A stretch of 64,000 nucleotides of DNA from Streptomyces sp. NBC_00459 (GCF_036013955.1 NZ_CP107903.1:7998001-8062000); one strand, 5' to 3'. Shown: positions 43,115 through 52,225, numbered from the stretch's first letter. The notes: generated by a model from the letters alone, not told the origin. Numbers and translations: made by a program.

Positions 43115-46100
43115 ATGGGCAGGGTTTTCATCAGTTACCACGCCGCCGACGGCGGGACGACAGCCCACCGGCTCGTCGACGTCCTGCGGTCGGCCGGCTA
43201 CACGGACTGCTACGCCTACGCCCTGCGCGGACACGGCCCCGCCGTCTCCTACGCCTGGCGTGACGAACTGCGCCGCAACCTGCTCGCCGCGGAGGCGCTC
43301 CTCGTGGTCACCACGGAGGGATCGGCGGCCGAGTGGTGCGTCTGGGAGATCTCCCTGTTCAGGGAGCGCAGGCCCGAGGCTCTCGTCGTGGAGTTCTTCA
43401 GCGGGGTCCCGCAGGGGCGCGGCATCCTCGACACCCGGCAGGCACTGCGGGTCGATCCCGGTGATCCCCGGTCCATGGCGGACGCGGAGCGCACGGCGCT
43501 GCTCCTGCTCGACGAGGCGGGAGTCTCGCGCGGGCCCGCCCTGGCCTCCCCCTTCCCCGGTCTGACCGCATTCCAGGAAGAGCACGCGTCGGTCTACTTC
43601 GGAAGGGACCAGGACATCGACGCGGTCGCACGGCCGCTGCTGAGCCGGCGCCCGAACGGCGCGCTGGCGGTGATCGGCCCGTCCGGGGCGGGCAAGTCGT
43701 CGCTGGTGCGCGCGGGGCTGGTGCCGTTGCTGAGGAAACGTCCGCCCACCACCGGCGGGGGCAACCCGTACTGGATCGTCCTGGGGCCCGTGACACCCGC
43801 CCGAGGAGGCCTGACGGCGTTGGCGGGCACGGTCGCCGAAGTGCGCCGGGACCTGGGGCTCCACACGGACACGACGGCGCAGGTACTCCGTCGGCTGGGT
43901 GAACGACCCGAGGGACTCGCGGAGTTGCTCGGCGACATCGCCGGGAGCGTGCGGGACGCGCGGATCCTCGTGATCGTGGACCAGGCCGAGGAACTGCTGC
44001 TGTCCACCACCGAGGCGGAGGCCGAAGCCGAGGCATCGCTGTTCGTCCGCGCTCTCGCCGAAGCCGTACGTCTGCACGCCTGGCTGGTGTACACCGTGCG
44101 CGCCGACTTCCTGGACGCGCTGATGCGGTTCGAGGCGTTCGCGCCCCTGTTGCGGGACCACCATCTGGTGAAGCCGCTGAGCCGCACGGAACTGCCCGTG
44201 GTCATCAACGCGCCGCTGGACACCCTGGGGTGGCGCCTGGACGACCACGCGCTGGGCCTCATGCACGAGGACGCGGCCGGAGAGACCCTGCCGCTCCTCG
44301 CCTTCGCGCTGCAAAAGCTCTGGGAGCGGGTCAACCCGGACGGGAAGCGGCCGCCCAGGGCCATCACGAGGAGCGAGTACGAGGCCTCCGGACGCGTGCA
44401 GGAGGTGCTCAAGGCCCAGGCCGAGGAGGCGTTCCTGCTGGCCCGGGACAGCCTCGTCGACGGCGACCGGCAACCGGTGCCGGAGGCCGAGCGGGCCGTC
44501 CTCAAGGCGCTGAGGCGTCTGGTGTCGGTGGACGAGTCGGGCAAGTACACCCGCAGGCCGGTCGCCCTGCGGGACCTTCCGGAACGCGAACTGCGGCTGC
44601 TGCGGCCCTTCGTGGAGTGCCGGGTGCTCACGACCGTCCGTCATCCCTACGAGCGTCCGCGATCCGTCGAGCCGTCGGGCTCCGGCCCCGAGTGGGAGCG
44701 CCTCACCGAGGACGCCTTCGAAGTCGCCCACGAGAGTCTCTTCGTCCACTGGCCCCGCCTGCGCGAGAGCCTGGCACGGGATCACGACGCGCTGCGCGCA
44801 CGGCGGGAGATCGAGGACATCGCAGCCGACTGGGCCCGCTTCGGACACCCGCCGGACCAGCTGATTCCGGCCTCGCGGCTGCTGCGGCTGCTGTCCGTGC
44901 TGTCGCGGCACACCGAAGGCGCCGCAGGAGAGGGCGAGTTCGTCGAGGCATGGCCCGAACTGCGCGGGACGTTACGGGACCTGTACCTGTCGGGAGCCGC
45001 GCTGAGTCTGGTGGAGCAGTCGCTGCAGCGGATGGCGGACGACGAGACGAGACGGGCCGAGGCACTGGTCGGGAGCGATCCGCTGGGAGCTCTGCACCTG
45101 CTCGCGGGCGACGGCTCGGCCCAGGCAGACGTGCTGGTCCGGCTGCTGCTGCACGCACCCGACCTCGGTGAATGGCGCCGCACGCTGCGCCGCGCGATGG
45201 CCGCCCACCCCCAGCTGCGTTCGTTCCACGACCAGGAGGCGGGCCTGTGGGGGGTGGCCTGGTCCCCCGACGACAGCATGGTCGTCACGGCTTCCAAGGA
45301 CGGCGGCGTACGCGTGCGGAACGCCGTCTCCGGCGAGATGGTCGCGGAGTTCCATCACGCCAGGGACGCCCTGGGGGGCGGGCCGGGATGGGTGCGCTCG
45401 GTGGACTGGTCCGCCGACGGGGAGCTGATCGCGTCGGTCTCCACGGACCAGACCCTGCGGCTGTGGTCCTGGCGGACGAAGGACGAGATGCGGATCGTGC
45501 CGCTGGACGACCGGCCGTGGTCGGTCCGGTTCTCCTCGTCGGGCCGGCAGGTGTTCGTGGCCGGTCACGACGGCAGGGTCCGGGTGTGGGACGTGGCGGG
45601 CGTCGGACGAGAGCCCGTCAGGACCTGCCTCAGCACCGACAAGGAGGGCAACACGGTCCGGCTGTGGGACGCGGACATGTCCGCGGACGGCCGGTACGTG
45701 GCGGCGGCACGGGAGGACGGGCTGATCGACCTGCACGGTCCGGACGGCGACCTCGTGCAGCTGCGGCAGTTCTCCGACGCGGAGGAGGCGAGACCGGTGC
45801 GGTGCGTGCGCTTCGATCCCGCCACCACCGCGGACAGAGTCCGGCTGGTCGCCGGTGACCAGAGCAACCAGGCGCTGACGCACGAGTGGATCGACGGGCG
45901 AGGGGGCCGGCCGCTGCGGTTCGACGGCCATGAGGACCAGGTCAGACGGGTGGCCTGGTCGCCAACCGGCGGACGCCTCGCGACCGCCGCCGCCGATGCC
46001 ACCGTCAGGGTGTGGAATGCGGCCGGAGCGGAGGAACTCCTCGCGCTGCGTGGACACGGCCAGGGCGTGTGCGATGTGGCGTGGTCCCACGAGGGGGACC

Positions 46101-47167
46101 GGCTGGCCAGTGCCGCGGACGACGGCTCCGTGCGGATCTGGAAGGTCGGCCCGGAGCCCGTGTCCGAGTGGGAGTTCGAGCTGTCCTGTGTCGCCTGGTC
46201 ACCGCAAGCGCGCAGGCTGCTGCTGGTCGATAGTGACTCCCCGGACGGAGCCTGGGCCGAGTACGTGCCCGGGGGTGCGCCGCCGACTGTGAGCATGGCG
46301 AAGGCGGAAGGGATCGGCATCGTCGAGTCCCTGGCCTGGTCGCCCGACGGAACGTGCTGTGCCGTGGTGGACCACAACGGCACCGCGTCCCTCTGGGAGG
46401 GGTTCGAGGAGCTCCGGCAAGAACCCGGTGCACGCGTCCGCCTGCGCAGGACCACTGTGCTGACCGACGCCCACGACGCGGTGACGGACGCGCAGTGGTC
46501 AGTGGACGGGGCGTGGCTGGCCGTCGTCTCCCGTGACCGGACGTGGCTGCCGCGTGTCTACGACCGGACCGGCGGCCTCCGCGCGGAACCGGCGGGATGG
46601 ACCCGCCACGCGAGCTTTCTGAGCGCGGTCGCCTGGCACCCGGCGCGCACGGAATTCGCCGTGGCCGGGCAGGACAACCTGGTCACCGTCAACTCACTGG
46701 ACACCACCTTGGCCGAGTACCGCGGCGACAGGGTCTTCATGAGCCTCGCCTGGCACCCGGACGGAACCGCCCTCGCCGTCGGCTGCACGGACGGCACCGT
46801 CCTCGTGCTCGACCACGAGGCCGGCCGGCTGTCGCCCCGGCCGCCTCTGCGGGGACACCGGCAGTCGGTGGTCTCCCTCGCGTGGTCGCCCGACGGGAGC
46901 CTCCTGCTCACGGGCTCCCACGACGGCACGGCACACGTCTGGAGCGGTATGACGGGAGGACTCATGACGGTGCTGCGCCGGGCCGGCGGGCGGACACGTC
47001 AGGTGCTGTGGCTGGACCGTCGTCTCGCCGCCACGCTGTCGGAGGACCGCCGCTTGTGCTTCTGGGACGTGTCCGACGGGGTGAGCCGGCCTCGGTGCGG
47101 AGCGCCGGGAGGCGAGCACAACGACGTGGCGAGCCTCGTCAGGGAGGCACGGATGCGCGCCCGGTGA
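43115..47167 (+). CDS. TIR domain - STAND NTPase - WD40 repeat protein
   Basis: 1350 residues from ATG 43115 (GGGGGAGGG upstream). Residues 1-105 form a TIR domain: VFISYHAADG at the start and EWCVWEISLF with the catalytic-type Glu of NAD-cleaving TIRs. Then a STAND ATPase with P-loop GPSGAGKSSLVRAGL (about 187) and Walker B ILVIVDQAEELL (about 284), a helical arm (about 450-690), and about 12-14 WD40 repeats (about 700-1340, with VAWSPDG units) expected to form beta-propellers. The architecture is that of NLR-like sensors: the propeller or arm recognises a signal, the NTPase oligomerises, the TIR acts. Role in phage defence or signalling is inferred, not shown. Confidence 0.92.
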   Translation: MGRVFISYHAADGGTTAHRLVDVLRSAGYTDCYAYALRGHGPAVSYAWRDELRRNLLAAEALLVVTTEGSAAEWCVWEISLFRERRPEALVVEFFSGVPQGRGILDTRQALRVDPGDPRSMADAERTALLLLDEAGVSRGPALASPFPGLTAFQEEHASVYFGRDQDIDAVARPLLSRRPNGALAVIGPSGAGKSSLVRAGLVPLLRKRPPTTGGGNPYWIVLGPVTPARGGLTALAGTVAEVRRDLGLHTDTTAQVLRRLGERPEGLAELLGDIAGSVRDARILVIVDQAEELLLSTTEAEAEAEASLFVRALAEAVRLHAWLVYTVRADFLDALMRFEAFAPLLRDHHLVKPLSRTELPVVINAPLDTLGWRLDDHALGLMHEDAAGETLPLLAFALQKLWERVNPDGKRPPRAITRSEYEASGRVQEVLKAQAEEAFLLARDSLVDGDRQPVPEAERAVLKALRRLVSVDESGKYTRRPVALRDLPERELRLLRPFVECRVLTTVRHPYERPRSVEPSGSGPEWERLTEDAFEVAHESLFVHWPRLRESLARDHDALRARREIEDIAADWARFGHPPDQLIPASRLLRLLSVLSRHTEGAAGEGEFVEAWPELRGTLRDLYLSGAALSLVEQSLQRMADDETRRAEALVGSDPLGALHLLAGDGSAQADVLVRLLLHAPDLGEWRRTLRRAMAAHPQLRSFHDQEAGLWGVAWSPDDSMVVTASKDGGVRVRNAVSGEMVAEFHHARDALGGGPGWVRSVDWSADGELIASVSTDQTLRLWSWRTKDEMRIVPLDDRPWSVRFSSSGRQVFVAGHDGRVRVWDVAGVGREPVRTCLSTDKEGNTVRLWDADMSADGRYVAAAREDGLIDLHGPDGDLVQLRQFSDAEEARPVRCVRFDPATTADRVRLVAGDQSNQALTHEWIDGRGGRPLRFDGHEDQVRRVAWSPTGGRLATAAADATVRVWNAAGAEELLALRGHGQGVCDVAWSHEGDRLASAADDGSVRIWKVGPEPVSEWEFELSCVAWSPQARRLLLVDSDSPDGAWAEYVPGGAPPTVSMAKAEGIGIVESLAWSPDGTCCAVVDHNGTASLWEGFEELRQEPGARVRLRRTTVLTDAHDAVTDAQWSVDGAWLAVVSRDRTWLPRVYDRTGGLRAEPAGWTRHASFLSAVAWHPARTEFAVAGQDNLVTVNSLDTTLAEYRGDRVFMSLAWHPDGTALAVGCTDGTVLVLDHEAGRLSPRPPLRGHRQSVVSLAWSPDGSLLLTGSHDGTAHVWSGMTGGLMTVLRRAGGRTRQVLWLDRRLAATLSEDRRLCFWDVSDGVSRPRCGAPGGEHNDVASLVREARMRAR

Positions 47168-47171
47168 CGCA

Positions 47172-47846
47172 TCACAGCGCGTACCGGGCCAGTGCGTCCG
47201 CGAGCACCGGCTCCCTCACCCCCACGGGCCCGGTGGCGACCTCGGCGAAGGCCATCCCCACCTCCGGTGCCGCCCCGTCGCACACCGGATCGTCGCCCAC
47301 CATCAGGCACTGCCGGGGCGCGACCCCCAGCCGCCGGGCAACGGTCCGGAAGAGCCCCGCGTCGGGCTTGGCGCACCCCTCCTCGTACGACAGCACATAG
47401 TGCGCGACGTACCGGTCCATGCCGTGCCGGACGAACACCTCGCGGATGTCCCAGGAGATGTTGCTCAGCACTCCGACGGCCACTCCGGTACGCCTGAGCC
47501 GTTCCAGGGCGGGCAGCGTGTCCTCGTACGGATGCCAGTGGCGGGGTGTGTTCAACCGGCCGTAGACCGAGGGGAATTCGGTTTCGTCCAGCCCGGCGAT
47601 CCGGAAGAGCTCGCGGTAGGCGCGGTGATTGGCCTCGGCGGACACGTCCCGGTCGGTCCAGTCGCGGCGTTGGCCGGCGGTCATGCGGTCGACGAACTCC
47701 GCCGGGTGGCGCAGTGCGCGCACCACCCGGGCGCGGTCGTCCTCGTCGAGGGCGGACTCCCCGTCGAACAGCCAGCTGTGTCCCGGGAGTCGTCCGAACA
47801 ACGTCCCCGAGAAGTCGAACACCACCGCGCGAAGGGTTTCGCTCAT
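47172..47846 (-). CDS. HAD-superfamily hydrolase
   Basis: 224 residues from ATG 47846 with GGACGGAGG upstream. Motif I VVFDFSGTLFG has Ser where phosphatases usually have the second Asp (DxDxT/V); motif II VLSNIS; motifs III/IV KPDAGLF and MVGDDPVCD. With the DxS motif, a haloacid dehalogenase-like or unusual phosphatase activity is possible. Convergent with the TIR gene, four bases apart. Confidence 0.87.
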   Translation of the reverse strand: MSETLRAVVFDFSGTLFGRLPGHSWLFDGESALDEDDRARVVRALRHPAEFVDRMTAGQRRDWTDRDVSAEANHRAYRELFRIAGLDETEFPSVYGRLNTPRHWHPYEDTLPALERLRRTGVAVGVLSNISWDIREVFVRHGMDRYVAHYVLSYEEGCAKPDAGLFRTVARRLGVAPRQCLMVGDDPVCDGAAPEVGMAFAEVATGPVGVREPVLADALARYAL

Positions 47847-47875
47847 GCCTCCGTCCTGCCCCGCTCGCCGCCCTG

Positions 47876-48904
47876 CTAGAGCAGCGTGAGCTGGGTCGGA
47901 ACCGAGGCCGGCGGCTCCTGGGCGGTCGTTTCCGGGACGGTCGGAGTCCTGCGCGGCATCCCCGCGCGCGTGGGACCCATCCCGTACTCCTGGGCCAGGT
48001 CGTGGACCTGGCGGGTGATCCGGCGCTGGTACCACTTGGGGGCGTAGGCGCCCTCCGCGTACAACCGCTCGTACCGGCGCACCAGATGCGGATGGTGATG
48101 CCCGAGCCAGGCCATGTACCACTCGCGGGCACCGGGACGCAGATGCAGCACGAGCGGGGTCACGGAGGTCGCCCCGGAGGCGGCGATCGCCCGTACGGTG
48201 TCCCGCAGTTGAGCCGGGTGGTCGCTCAGGAACGGGAGCACCGGGGCCATCAGCACCCCGCAGCCGATGCCGTGCTCGCCGAGTGTCCGTACGACGTCCA
48301 GGCGCCGTTCCGGGGCGGGGGTGCCCGGCTCGACCGTGCGCCACAGGTCGGGGTCGGTGAAGCCGACGGAGACCGAGATACCGACGTCCGTGACCTGGGA
48401 GGCCTGCACCAGGAGGTCGAGGTCGCGCAGGATCAGCGTGCCTTTCGTCAGGATCGAGAAGGGGTTCGCGTGGTCGCGCAGGGCGGTGAGGATGCCCGGC
48501 ATCAGCCGGTAGCGTCCCTCCGCGCGCTGGTAGCAGTCGACGTTGGTGCCCATCGCGATGTGCTCGCCGAGCCAGCGGCGTGATCCGAGCTGACGGCGCA
48601 GCAGCTCCGGGGCGTTCACCTTGACGACGATCTGGGAGTCGAAGCCGAGACCGGTGTCGAGGTCCAGATAGCTGTGCGTCCTGCGGGCGAAACAGTAGAC
48701 ACACGCGTGTGTGCAGCCCCGATAGGGATTCACCGTCCACTCGAACGGCATGCGTGAGGCCCCGGGGACCCGGTTGATGATCGAACGGGCCCGGATCTCG
48801 TGGAAGGTGATCCCGCGGAACTCGGGGGAGTCGGAGTTGTCATCAGACACACATGAGAAGGCTTGCTGCCCTAGCGGTCCGTCCTTCTGGCTATCCCAGC
48901 GCAT
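47876..48904 (-). CDS. Radical SAM protein of the Rv2578c type with an atypical N-terminus
   Basis: 342 residues from ATG 48904 (GGGAG upstream). Iron-sulfur motif CTHACVYC, FSILTKGTLILRD and LVLHLRPGAREWY mark the family, whose reaction is unknown. From PEFRGITF onward (48826 downward) codons are GC-ending like the chromosome. The 26 codons before it use GAT, AGC, CTA, CAA, TCA, TGT and TCT. The residues there also differ from the usual family start apart from MRWD. I infer that the 5' end was replaced at a prophage attachment site near 48830. Confidence 0.88.
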   Translation of the reverse strand: MRWDSQKDGPLGQQAFSCVSDDNSDSPEFRGITFHEIRARSIINRVPGASRMPFEWTVNPYRGCTHACVYCFARRTHSYLDLDTGLGFDSQIVVKVNAPELLRRQLGSRRWLGEHIAMGTNVDCYQRAEGRYRLMPGILTALRDHANPFSILTKGTLILRDLDLLVQASQVTDVGISVSVGFTDPDLWRTVEPGTPAPERRLDVVRTLGEHGIGCGVLMAPVLPFLSDHPAQLRDTVRAIAASGATSVTPLVLHLRPGAREWYMAWLGHHHPHLVRRYERLYAEGAYAPKWYQRRITRQVHDLAQEYGMGPTRAGMPRRTPTVPETTAQEPPASVPTQLTLL

Positions 48905-49027
48905 GCGCGCTCCCGTTGCTGTCGCTGCTCGTATCTCAGAATAGAACACCCGTTCCCATTCGGGGGTCAAGGTACTCCATGCAGCGAAGAGCCCCCTTCG
49001 CGGGATGCGACGGGGACTCTCTTGCGT

Positions 49028-49222
49028 CTACGGAGCCGCGCTCCAGGGGCCGGCTGGAGGCCGCTCGGGGGGCTTGGTGCCTGGTCGGTGGCAGTACCAC
49101 GCGACGAACTGTCGGAGGACTTCCGAGCGGTCGGTGTCGTCGGGGACGGCGTCCCCAAATGCCTGCCACAGTTCCGCATCGATGCGGAAGCGGCTAATGG
49201 GTGTCTTCGGCTGGTTGGGCAT
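49028..49222 (-). CDS. Small ribbon-helix-helix-like phage protein, possible repressor
   Basis: 64 residues; ATG at 49222 almost at the transcription region, with a weak ribosome site, and the frame beyond crosses the operator repeats. The centre (SRFRIDAELWQAFGDAV ... TDRSEVLRQFVAWY) has the strand-helix-helix spacing of RHH DNA-binding proteins; a Pro-rich tail follows. It is divergent from the 49380 operon across three GGTGTAGCCACACC sites, which it may bind. Confidence 0.65.
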   Translation of the reverse strand: MPNQPKTPISRFRIDAELWQAFGDAVPDDTDRSEVLRQFVAWYCHRPGTKPPERPPAGPWSAAP

Positions 49223-49234
49223 CTGGGGACAGTA

Positions 49235-49301
49235 GCAGAGGTGTAGCCACACCAAGAGGGTTGCGGTGTGGCTACACCTCTGCCTAAGGTGTAGCCACAC
49301 C
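49235..49301. promoter_or_regulatory. Triple operator in a divergent phage promoter
   Basis: GGTGTAGCCACACC at 49240-49253 and 49288-49301 and its reverse complement at 49265-49278. The first two are extended to a 19-base inverted repeat (GCAGAGGTGTAGCCACACC). Centres are 25 and 23 bases apart. The layout resembles phage immunity operators. Confidence 0.75.
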
Positions 49302-49379
49302 CCGACGCAAGCAAGACAAAGGGCCCGCGAGATCTTGGCGGATGCACGGGCCCTCTGTTCCATCACTGGAGGTCTCAGT

Positions 49380-49793
49380 ATGACTCAGCGCCCCGTTCTC
49401 GTAGTCGGCAACACCTCGACCCGCGTCGCCCTGGAAGACCTCACGGCGTTCGCATTCGACGTCGCTGACCATCTCGGCCTCCCCGCTCAGGTCGCCGACG
49501 GCCGGGACTACGCCGTGACCGACTTCGAGGCAGTGGTCTTGTGTGACACATGGATGGACAGTGTCAGCAGCGTCGTGCTCGGCGTCGAGGCGCGACAGGC
49601 CGACTTGTGCGTCCTCACCGCCGACGAGGTGTACGACTACCCGCGCTCCGCCTCCTGCTTCCACTGCTTCACGGCCGACAGCGAGGCGGCCCCGTACCTC
49701 GTCGGCGACGTGTGGTCGCCCGCCGTATGTTCCCCCTGCGTCGCTGAGGCGGAGCGCGTGGCCGCTACGCGCCCTGTGGCTGTGACGGTATGA
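49380..49793 (+). CDS. Phage protein of unknown function
   Basis: 137 residues from ATG 49380 with TGGAGG upstream; the frame upstream of this covers the operator and is not coding. Acidic, with a C-terminal cysteine pattern (CFHCF ... CSPC) that suggests a zinc site. First gene of a rightward operon: overlaps the next gene by ATGA. Confidence 0.72.
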   Translation: MTQRPVLVVGNTSTRVALEDLTAFAFDVADHLGLPAQVADGRDYAVTDFEAVVLCDTWMDSVSSVVLGVEARQADLCVLTADEVYDYPRSASCFHCFTADSEAAPYLVGDVWSPAVCSPCVAEAERVAATRPVAVTV

Positions 49794-50011
49794 GCACCGA
49801 AGTGCAAGACCTCCGCACCCTCCTGGAGGCCGTCTGTGAGGCGTTGGACGTCACCGGAGGCGACGTCGACAGGCGACGTATCGACGACCGTGCACTGTGG
49901 GCGCTCATCACGGTCCGAGCGGCGCTCAGAGAGGCGCCGGAAGACTTGGCGTGGAACGTCGGCTACCTCCGCCGGAAGTTGGCGGAGGAGGCGGAGCGTC
50001 ACGCGAGTTAG
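49790..50011 (+). CDS. Small phage protein of unknown function
   Basis: 73 residues, helical, acidic with a basic C-terminus (YLRRKLAEEAERHAS). Start overlaps the previous stop (ATGA). No recognised domain. Confidence 0.65.
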   Translation: MSTEVQDLRTLLEAVCEALDVTGGDVDRRRIDDRALWALITVRAALREAPEDLAWNVGYLRRKLAEEAERHAS

Positions 50012-50027
50012 TAACCGACTGTGACGG

Positions 50028-50246
50028 ATGGCGGGCCAACGGGGCAACCCGGCGGCTCGCCTCGTCGTGTTGGCGGCCTCGTCTCGCACCGGTTTGGCTC
50101 TCGTCGACGTCCTCCCGCGCCTCGTCAGCCCTGAAAATGAGACGCACGTCACCGTCACACGCTTCGAGCGTCGGAACGTCGCCAAATTTGGCACTGCCGT
50201 GACCTGTAACGATGACCAAATAGCCAAACTAATACTCCAGCTGTAG
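50028..50246 (+). CDS. Possible phage gene with its 3' end altered by an IS
   Basis: 72 codons from ATG 50028, weak ribosome site. The IS701-type element enters at codon 69 and supplies the stop. Without the IS the frame would read IAKLTVNFNLSKTR and stop within the following palindrome, so only the last residues change. A minus-strand frame over the same stretch is also open, so the call is weak. Confidence 0.3.
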   Translation: MAGQRGNPAARLVVLAASSRTGLALVDVLPRLVSPENETHVTVTRFERRNVAKFGTAVTCNDDQIAKLILQL

Positions 50247-50253
50247 ATAGCGA

Positions 50254-51570
50254 TCATGCTCTGCTCGCGGCTTGACGGCTGTAGTGGCTGGCCCGGGAAC
50301 GAGCTTGATGACGCCGTCGCCAGCGGGACCAGCGGAGCCAGTGGTCTGGCTCGTGAACAGGCCGGCTAACCAGGGTGATGAAGAGTCTCTGGATTTCGTT
50401 GCAGGTCAACGGGATCAGGTCGTCGGGGCTGGGGCGGAGACGGTGCTCGTCGGCGCGGACGACGGCCAGGAAGGCGTGGGCGAGCATGGCGAGGGTGACC
50501 CAGCGGGACCAGGACGTGTAGCGGCGGAGCTGGTGCTCGTCCAGTCCAGCCAGACCCTTTCCTGACTGGAACGTCTCCTCGACCCTCCATCTGGATCCCG
50601 CGACCCGCACCAGGACGGTCAGGGGTACCGGCTCGGGTGAGTAGCAGCGGTAGTAGGCGAGTTCGCCGGTGGTGCGGTTGCGGCGGATCAGCAGGTGGCG
50701 GTGGCCTGGCGCGGTGCTGGGCAGGTCGATGTGGGCCCAGTCGTAGAAGCGGTGTCCTTTGGCTCCGGCTCCGGCGGACAGCTTCTGCCAGGCCCGCTTG
50801 GGGATCTTCTTGGCCAGGATGTCCGCGCGGAACTTCCTGGCCCCGGTGGTGACCTCATGGGTGCGGGCGACCGCGAGCACGTATCCGGTAGCGCGGTCCT
50901 CCAGGGCGGCGCGCAGTGTGGGGTTGCCGCCGTAGACCTCGTCCCCTGCCACCCAGGATGTCTGGTGGCCGGAGTCCAGGAATCGCATGATCATGCGGGC
51001 GGCCAATTCGGGCTTGGTGGCGAACGCGGTGCTCGGGTCGAGTCCAGCGGCCTGGCAACGGTCGGGTTGGTCGGTCCACGAGCGCGGGATGTACAGCTCG
51101 CGGTCCAGTGCGGCATGTCCGCGCCGACCTGCGTAGGCGAGGTAGACGGCGACTTGGGCGTTTTCGATTCTGCCCGCGGTGCCGGTGTACTGGCGCTGGA
51201 CGCCGACGGTGTGGCTGCCCTTCTTAACGTCGCCGGTCTCGTCGACCACGAGCACCGCCTGGGCGTCGTGCAGGTGCTCGACCACGTAGTCGCGCAGATC
51301 GTCGCGGACTGCGTCGGCGTCCCACTTGGCGCGGCTCAGCAGGTGCTGCATGGCGTCGGGAGTGGCCTCGCCGGCCCATTCGGCGATGGTCCAGCAGTTC
51401 TTCCGAGGCAGGTCCGCGAGCAGTCCCAGGACCAGGTGCCGTATTCGCCGTCGGGGTTCGACCCGGGCGAACCTGCCCGCGATGCGGTCCATCAGCCCCT
51501 CGAAGGCTTCCTGCCAGGGGGCAGCGTCTACGCTGTGACCTGCGGCCACCGCGTGATTGTTTGTCTTCAC
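50254..51570 (-). CDS. IS701-family transposase
   Basis: 438 residues, DDE transposase of the IS4/IS701 group: LVVDETGDVKKG, WVAGDEVYGG and the C-terminal WRVEETFQSGKGLAGLD with the catalytic Glu. Length and frame are intact, so the element may be active. C-terminal tail is basic (RSRWRRRHQARSR-type). Confidence 0.93.
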   Translation of the reverse strand: MKTNNHAVAAGHSVDAAPWQEAFEGLMDRIAGRFARVEPRRRIRHLVLGLLADLPRKNCWTIAEWAGEATPDAMQHLLSRAKWDADAVRDDLRDYVVEHLHDAQAVLVVDETGDVKKGSHTVGVQRQYTGTAGRIENAQVAVYLAYAGRRGHAALDRELYIPRSWTDQPDRCQAAGLDPSTAFATKPELAARMIMRFLDSGHQTSWVAGDEVYGGNPTLRAALEDRATGYVLAVARTHEVTTGARKFRADILAKKIPKRAWQKLSAGAGAKGHRFYDWAHIDLPSTAPGHRHLLIRRNRTTGELAYYRCYSPEPVPLTVLVRVAGSRWRVEETFQSGKGLAGLDEHQLRRYTSWSRWVTLAMLAHAFLAVVRADEHRLRPSPDDLIPLTCNEIQRLFITLVSRPVHEPDHWLRWSRWRRRHQARSRASHYSRQAASRA

Positions 51571-51586
51571 ACACCGATGATCAACG

Positions 51587-52189
51587 GTGGCCGCACCTAC
51601 CAGTGCCAGCCGGGCGGCACGGCTCGTCGAAGGAGACGCAGTGCTGGGATTGCTGGGCTTCTACGACGAACTCGACACCCCCTCTGGCCAGCCGAACGGA
51701 TCGATCCGCGACGCCGTCCGGTCCGTCGGCGAGCCGGACGAGGCGGACCTGGTGGCCTATCTGGACGCCGGCCACGTCCTGATCGACGTCATGGAAGCGG
51801 GCCACGACGTGATCACCGGCAGCACCCACCGACACTCTCCGGGATGCTCGTCACTGGTGACCGACGGCACCTGGTTGTGGCGCCAGGACTTCCCGCACTA
51901 CCTGGAAACGCACCATGTTTCGCTGCCCCAGACGTTCCTCGAACACGTCCGCAGCCTGAACTACCGGATGCCCACCATCGCCGTCGCGCAGTTCGCTCCG
52001 CACTACGACGAGACCATGCACCTGGTCGGCTGGGCCTCGGCTGTCCCGTGGCGATCGACTGCGACCACGCTCGTACCTGAACCCCGAGCAGTGACCAGCA
52101 AAGCCCAGTTCGACGCGGCGATGCTGGCCCACGACCGGAACCGGCCTCAAGGCAGCTGGGGCAAGCGGCGTAAGCCACGAAAAGCGTAG
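51587..52189 (+). CDS. IS passenger protein of unknown function
   Basis: 200 residues from a GTG at 51587, divergent from the transposase and wholly inside the IS ends. Contains LVTDGTWLWRQDFPHYLETHHV and a basic C-terminus (GSWGKRRKPRKA). I recognise no domain; similar uncharacterised proteins occur in Streptomyces. It lies in the mobile unit and so travels with it. Confidence 0.6.
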   Translation: MAAPTSASRAARLVEGDAVLGLLGFYDELDTPSGQPNGSIRDAVRSVGEPDEADLVAYLDAGHVLIDVMEAGHDVITGSTHRHSPGCSSLVTDGTWLWRQDFPHYLETHHVSLPQTFLEHVRSLNYRMPTIAVAQFAPHYDETMHLVGWASAVPWRSTATTLVPEPRAVTSKAQFDAAMLAHDRNRPQGSWGKRRKPRKA

Positions 52190-52225
52190 GCACCAGCAGC
52201 TCAAGAGCGATCTACAGCTGGAGTA

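Larger units (their letters stand above)
50233..52225. mobile_element. IS701-family insertion sequence with a passenger gene
   Basis: 1993 bp. The ends are inverted repeats starting TACTCCAGCTGTAGAT (16 identical bases). Target duplication CTAA at 50229-50232 and 52226-52229, fitting the 4-base YTAR duplication of the IS701 family. Contains a transposase gene (minus) and a second, divergent gene (plus). Inserted in the left arm of a long AT-rich palindrome. Confidence 0.9.

Noticed and set aside
42440..44911. 823-codon minus-strand frame opposite the TIR-STAND gene
   Set aside because: Antisense to clear TIR and P-loop motifs and to the NUDIX gene in another frame.
49240..49301. CRISPR-like repeats
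   Set aside because: Only three 14-base copies, one inverted, with spacings of about 10 bases; an operator fits, and no cas genes are present.
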